NCBI GenBank assembly: GCA_045600945.1
Contig: JAZRYX010000078.1
Coordinates: 95,859-159,858 of the forward strand
DNA: 64,000 nt
Source of the DNA: Darwinimomas sp045600945
Lineage (GTDB): Bacteria; Bacillota; Clostridia; Lachnospirales; Lachnospiraceae
Direction: 5' to 3'
The translations under genes were made by a program, and so were the position numbers. Positions within the stretch are counted from its first letter, which is position 1; each line of letters opens with the position of its first letter. This document shows, in pieces, positions 61,001-64,000 of the stretch. The notes beneath the pieces are model-generated. The model did not search any database, was not told the DNA's origin, and saw only the letters and a program-made list of their open reading frames with translations.

Positions 61001-62465
61001 ATTTCTCGGATTTAACGGAGATAAGGAACCTGATATTGATCTGAATTTCTCCGGCGAATATCAATCAAGAGCACATGCCGAAACTGAGGTTATATTCGGT
61101 AAAGGTCATACTTTCAGAGCGGGAACAGTAGGTTCAATTGCCGGTAAAACTGCATTCGGATATGTTAAGAAATACTTTGAAGATCATAGTGAAGTAAAAC
61201 GAAAATGTGAGATCAACAGGCTTTTGCAGGGATGTGTCGGTGTCAAAAGGACTACCGGTCAGCACCCCGGTGGTATTATTGTATTGCCTCATGGAGAAGA
61301 GATATACAGTTTCACACCTATTCAACGTCCCGCAAATGATCAGACAACTGATATAATTACAACGCATTTTGATTATCATGCCATTGATCATAACTTATTG
61401 AAACTTGATATTTTAGGGCATCAGGCTCCTACAATGATCAGAATGCTTCAGGATCTTACCGGTATCGACCCGGTCAAGGATATCCCTCTGGATTCTAAGG
61501 AAACCATGAGTCTTTTTAAATCTACCAGGGCCCTTGGCATAAGTCCGTCGGATATCTCCGGATGTCCTCTCGGCTCGCTTGGCATACCTGAATTCGGTAC
61601 TGATTTTGCCATGCAGATGCTTATAGATGCCGATCCTCAGTATTTTTCCGATCTGGTTCGTATCGCAGGTCTTGCTCATGGTACTGATGTATGGATCGGA
61701 AATGCACATGATCTTATCATGAGCGGTCAGGCCACTATTTCAACTGCCATATGTACACGTGACGATATCATGATATATTTGATACAAAAAGGCATGGATC
61801 CCAGCGAATCTTTCAAGATTATGGAAAGTGTACGAAAGGGAAAAGGACTCAAACCCGAACAGGAAGAACACATGGTTGCATCAGGTGTTCCGGAATGGTA
61901 TATAACATCATGCAAAAAAATAAAATACATGTTTCCCAAGGCTCACGCCGCAGCTTATGTTATGATGAGCTGGCGTATAGCATACTGTAAGATATTCTAT
62001 CCGCTGGCATATTATGCCTCATACTTCTCAATAATGGGAAATGGTTTCTCATATGAACTTATGGGGCAAGGTCCTGATAAGCTGAAATATGTAATGAATG
62101 ACTACAGAAAAAGATTGGATTCTCTGACTCAGAGAGAAGAAGAACAATACAGAGATATGCGTATCGCAGAGGAAATGTATGCACGTGGAATAGAAATGCT
62201 GCCGATAGACTTGTATAAATCAAAGGCTACAACATTCTCAATAGAAGATAGCAAACTGCGTCCTTGCTTCACAAGCATTGACGGATTGGGAGAATCCGTA
62301 GGCAGACAGATAGAAGAAGAAGCCGCAAGAGGCAGATTTCTAAGCAAGGAAGACTTCAGATCCAGATGCAAAGTCGGAAAATCAACATGTGAAATCCTTG
62401 ATAACTTCGGTATATTGAAAGGTATACCCGAAACAGATCAGATCAGCTTGTTTGACAGTTTATAA
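58047..62465 (+). CDS. polC: DNA polymerase III subunit alpha, PolC type
   Basis: 1472-residue replicative polymerase with built-in proofreading. Order: N-terminal domain (1 to about 190), OB fold (about 255-345), PHP part 1 (ELHCHTKMSENDGV, about 361), inserted 3'-5' exonuclease (about 445-610; VFDIESTGL, AVVAHNASFDTGM), PHP part 2, then polymerase: SRGSVGSSFAAY, zinc finger CTKCKYSEF then CPVCG (about 937-975), PDIDLNFSG (about 994) and KAHAAAYVMM. The ATG directly follows the ispG stop. Terminal gene of the operon. Confidence 0.97.
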   Translation: MKTFSDVFPSFRYEGKLKNLFEICEVEHLVAPPDMSVLKIYINIPRLIDRDTIHSMESVIKNEIFPGKDLKISIIERFTLSEQYNPENLFSIYKDSIFSELKDRNLLEYRLLYHSKLDFNNEGFSFNVEKNDINKHLADDLVKFLRYVFNERCGLKCSISCNYTDPQIKDEGYEEEFAIPKGYTVKKEDFIKPDDIKPNDSFAPVENDLKSNKAAIKSDKTLRHKKSSYIKKASDPDLIFGRDFDDNITEIKDIYTDLTEVTVKGVIYDLNTIPVKSKNLELFIFTLTDYVDSITVKIFAREEEKEILRDLLHIGDTIKLHGTTMIDRNDKELSIGSVRGIKKCEKLTSNVRKDTSDIKRVELHCHTKMSENDGVTSAEDIIKCVSKWGMDAIAITDHGNVQAFPEALHTVQKMDNPPKIIYGVEGYLVDDMTDIIINPRDFTTESDFVVFDIESTGLSVNDDKIIEIGAVKICNGKIIDRFSTFVNPGIPIPYRIEQLTGINDSMVSDAPAIENILSSFIEFCNGCAVVAHNASFDTGMILRDCKNIGIEWNPTIIDTVTLSHLLLPHLAKYKLDYLAKALDISLDNHHRAVDDAECTACIFLKLCKMLNDKDIYRLDDIQHFSEANPDFIKKQRTYHVIILIKNETGRVNLYRLISYAHIDYFSKRPRIPKSLLRKYREGLIVGSACEAGELYTAILRGYSEQTLKRIVDFYDYLEIQPLGNNMFMLEDNTYPVNSKEQLIQNNKLIISLGEKYNKPVVATCDVHFLNPEDEIYRRFIMYAMGYDDADRQPPLYLRTTEEMLKEFDYLGYDKAFEVVVTNSRLIADSIDRLSPVRPDKCPPVIPDSEKILKESCYAKAHQQYGETLPEIVEKRLNKELDSIINNGFSVMYIIAKKLVEKSNSDGYLVGSRGSVGSSFAAYTSGITEVNPLPPHYYCTKCKYSEFDTPEVKAFAGKAGCDMPDKICPVCGTLLIKDGFDIPFETFLGFNGDKEPDIDLNFSGEYQSRAHAETEVIFGKGHTFRAGTVGSIAGKTAFGYVKKYFEDHSEVKRKCEINRLLQGCVGVKRTTGQHPGGIIVLPHGEEIYSFTPIQRPANDQTTDIITTHFDYHAIDHNLLKLDILGHQAPTMIRMLQDLTGIDPVKDIPLDSKETMSLFKSTRALGISPSDISGCPLGSLGIPEFGTDFAMQMLIDADPQYFSDLVRIAGLAHGTDVWIGNAHDLIMSGQATISTAICTRDDIMIYLIQKGMDPSESFKIMESVRKGKGLKPEQEEHMVASGVPEWYITSCKKIKYMFPKAHAAAYVMMSWRIAYCKIFYPLAYYASYFSIMGNGFSYELMGQGPDKLKYVMNDYRKRLDSLTQREEEQYRDMRIAEEMYARGIEMLPIDLYKSKATTFSIEDSKLRPCFTSIDGLGESVGRQIEEEAARGRFLSKEDFRSRCKVGKSTCEILDNFGILKGIPETDQISLFDSL

Positions 62466-62479
62466 AAGGGCATAAAAAA

Positions 62480-62552
62480 AGCTCCCGGCCGGACTCGAAC
62501 CGGCGACCCCTTCATTACGAATGAAGTGCACTACCGACTGTGCAACGGAAGC
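62480..62552 (-). tRNA. tRNA-Thr(CGT)
   Basis: 73 bases, minus strand. Acceptor GCTTCCG/CGGGAGC with one T-G pair, T loop GGTTCGAGTCC, anticodon stem CTTCA/TGAAG closing loop TTCGTAA, giving CGT (reads ACG). CCA is not encoded; T7 follows on the minus strand. Confidence 0.9.
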
Positions 62553-62591
62553 AACGAAAAAAAATAGAGCTCCGGATGCCCGAAGCAGTTA

Positions 62592-62663
62592 TGACCAATC
62601 CGGGAATCGAACCCGGGTCTCCGCCGTGAGAGGGCGGCGTCTTAGCCGCTTGACTAATTGGCC
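62592..62663 (-). tRNA. tRNA-Glu(CTC)
   Basis: 72 bases, minus strand. Acceptor GGCCAAT/ATTGGTC with discriminator A, anticodon stem CCGCC/GGCGG closing CTCTCAC, giving CTC (reads GAG). T stem CCGGG/CCCGG around TTCGATT. Confidence 0.9.
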
Positions 62664-62674
62664 AGTCTTGAAAG

Positions 62675-62748
62675 TCGAGGCGACAAGACTTGAACTTGCG
62701 GCCTCCGCGTCCCGAACGCGGCGCTCTACCAAACTGAGCCACGCCTCG
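62675..62748 (-). tRNA. tRNA-Pro(CGG)
   Basis: 74 bases, minus strand. Acceptor CGAGGCG/CGCCTCG with discriminator A, anticodon stem CCGCG/CGCGG closing TTCGGGA, giving CGG (reads CCG). First gene of the three-tRNA unit. Confidence 0.92.
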
Positions 62749-62759
62749 ACACGAATAGT

Positions 62760-62788
62760 AGTATAATTTAACACAGACAAAATGTCAA
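62760..62788 (-). promoter_or_regulatory. Promoter of the Pro-Glu-Thr tRNA unit, minus strand
   Basis: On the minus strand: perfect TTGACA (62788-62783), 17-base spacer, TATACT (62765-62760), 11 bases before tRNA-Pro. On the plus strand the same DNA offers TATAAT (62762-62767) without a -35 for polA. Confidence 0.8.
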
Positions 62789-62806
62789 ATCTTTTTGAGG
62801 GATTTT

Positions 62807-64000
62807 ATGAAAAAAATAGTATTGATTGACGGTCACAGCATATTGAACAGAGCTTTTTACGGTGTACCCATGCTTACTAACACCGATGGACAGCATACCA
62901 ATGCATTATATGGTTTTTTAAATATAATGTTCAAGATTCTTGAAGAAGAAAAACCGGATGGGCTTGCGGTAGCATTTGATCTGAAAGACCCTACTTTCAG
63001 ACATATAAAGTATCCTGAATATAAAGGAACCAGAAAACCCATGCCTGTGGAATTACACGAGCAGGTAGTATATTTAAAAGATATGCTCAAAGCAATGAAT
63101 ATTCCGATACTGACAATGTCAGGATATGAGGCGGATGACATTCTTGGAACTATCGGAAAGAAATATCAGGAGAACGGATTTGATGTAACTATCGTATCAG
63201 GCGACAGAGATTTACTTCAGCTGTCAGACAAAAACATTAAAATAAGCCTTCCGAAAACATCAAAAGGGCAGACTACTGTATATAATTATTATCCTGATGA
63301 CGTACTGAGAGATTATAATGTTACTCCATCCGAGATAATTGAATTAAAAGCTCTCATGGGAGACGCATCCGATAATATCCCGGGGCTTCCAGGTGTTGGC
63401 GAGAAAACAGCTGCGGCAATCATTTCTCAATATCACTCAATAGAAAATGCTCACGAACATGCTTTGGATATCAAACCTCCGCGTGCATCAAAAGCTTTGA
63501 TAGATGATTATGATAAGGCAGTATTATCAAAATGGCTTGCAACAATCAAAACAGATGTTCCGATTGATGTTTCAGAAGATGAAATCAAGCTGAATAATAT
63601 ATTCACGCAGGAAGCGTACGATCTTTGTCTTGGATTTAATCTGAAATCACTTCTCAAAAAATTTTCTGCAGGTGAGAATGTTGATGAACATTATGATGAA
63701 TCAATAGATATTGTACTGGAAGATGATTCCGGAATATATGTAAGCAACCTGAAACAACTGATAAAAGACAACAAAATAAGCAGTAATAAACCTGTTTATG
63801 ATATTTCCATAGCACAATATCTTCTCAATCCTTTATCAAGTCCTCAGAACTGGTTTGATATTGATAAAGCTCATGAGATCCTTTCCCGTCTTAAAAGTGA
63901 AGATATGTGGTCGCTATATACGGATATTGAGTTGCCGCTTGTATACGCTCTTGCCGATATGGAAAAAGCAGGAATAAAAGTCGAGGGACACAAACTTGAA
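62807..64000 (+). CDS. polA: DNA polymerase I, N-terminal part (runs off the window)
   Basis: 398 codons are visible and the frame is open at the right edge. 5'-3' nuclease domain (1 to about 285): VLIDGHSILNRAFYG, VAFDLKDPTFRHIKY-like block, SGYEADDILGT, VSGDRDLLQL, LMGDASDNIPGLPGVGEKTA. From about 290 to 383 only some 95 residues separate it from the polymerase domain start (LYTDIELPLVYALADMEKAG); the 3'-5' exonuclease region is usually about twice that. Remnants such as VYDISIAQYLLNP remain. Catalytic exonuclease residues are not recognisable. ATG follows TTGAGGGA. Confidence 0.92.
   Translation, partial: MKKIVLIDGHSILNRAFYGVPMLTNTDGQHTNALYGFLNIMFKILEEEKPDGLAVAFDLKDPTFRHIKYPEYKGTRKPMPVELHEQVVYLKDMLKAMNIPILTMSGYEADDILGTIGKKYQENGFDVTIVSGDRDLLQLSDKNIKISLPKTSKGQTTVYNYYPDDVLRDYNVTPSEIIELKALMGDASDNIPGLPGVGEKTAAAIISQYHSIENAHEHALDIKPPRASKALIDDYDKAVLSKWLATIKTDVPIDVSEDEIKLNNIFTQEAYDLCLGFNLKSLLKKFSAGENVDEHYDESIDIVLEDDSGIYVSNLKQLIKDNKISSNKPVYDISIAQYLLNPLSSPQNWFDIDKAHEILSRLKSEDMWSLYTDIELPLVYALADMEKAGIKVEGHKLE

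Noticed and set aside
62515..62766. Open frames on both strands across the tRNA unit.
   Set aside because: They lie over three well-formed tRNA genes, have no ribosome sites and read as shadows of tRNA sequence.
1..64000. Insertion sequences, prophage, integrons or CRISPR arrays.
   Set aside because: No transposase, integrase, Cas protein or regularly spaced direct repeats are visible.

Overview
The window is a dense, AT-rich, almost entirely plus-strand chromosomal segment from a low-GC Gram-positive anaerobe. It is most likely a Clostridia/Lachnospiraceae member, inferred from gene content and family flavour only; no 16S gene is present. Supporting signs are PolC-type replicase, PASTA kinase PrkC, RqcH, YloU/FakA, GerW/YtfJ (a sporulation family), an A-type RNase P RNA, T-rich intrinsic terminators and strong GGAGG ribosome sites. 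There are no insertion sequences, prophage or CRISPR arrays.

Layout. (1) 1-6002: end of rlmN, then prpC-prkC-rsgA-rpe-serS, tightly coupled. (2) 6005-11490: rqcH, then gmk-rpoZ-rimO-pgsA-ytfI-like-gerW from a good promoter. (3) 11547-16058: rpmB alone on the minus strand, then yloU-fakA-recG. (4) 16079-24629: L,D-transpeptidase, rsmD-coaD, a coiled-coil protein, an RsmF-like methyltransferase split in two frames, rluA-type synthase, recU, and the TIGR03960/TIGR03936 pair. (5) 24744-30173: rpsO, pnp, mgtE, a membrane PP2C phosphatase. (6) 30272-33345: thrS-infC-rpmI-rplT with an L20-leader-like attenuator and an ATT start for infC. (7) 33394-38697: two divergent tRNA-Leu genes, dnaG-rpoD-trmK and a TGS-containing nucleoside kinase. 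(8) 38701-41681: rnpB, galE, then a small accessory-looking module: TasA/CalY-like exported protein, SipW/ER-type signal peptidase and an XRE regulator. (9) 41742-46446: comM-dprA-topA. (10) 46597-62465: rpsB-tsf, a heterodimeric ABC exporter, then pyrH-frr-uppS-cdsA-dxr-rseP-ispG-polC. (11) 62480-64000: three minus-strand tRNAs (Thr-CGT, Glu-CTC, Pro-CGG) and the start of polA.

Most genes are core housekeeping: translation, ribosome rescue and modification, replication, DNA uptake/repair, envelope and isoprenoid precursors. The points most worth a second look are the CTT-TAA +1 frame break in the RsmF-like gene (with a tRNA-Leu(AAG) elsewhere in the window), the TasA-like/SipW/XRE module with shared promoter boxes, a near-perfect 33-bp palindrome across the infC promoter, a hairpin covering the comM ribosome site, a PolA with a shrunken exonuclease region, and a TGS-less ThrS beside a TGS-bearing nucleoside kinase. 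I see no large undescribed multi-gene system; the module at 40213-41681 is the nearest candidate.
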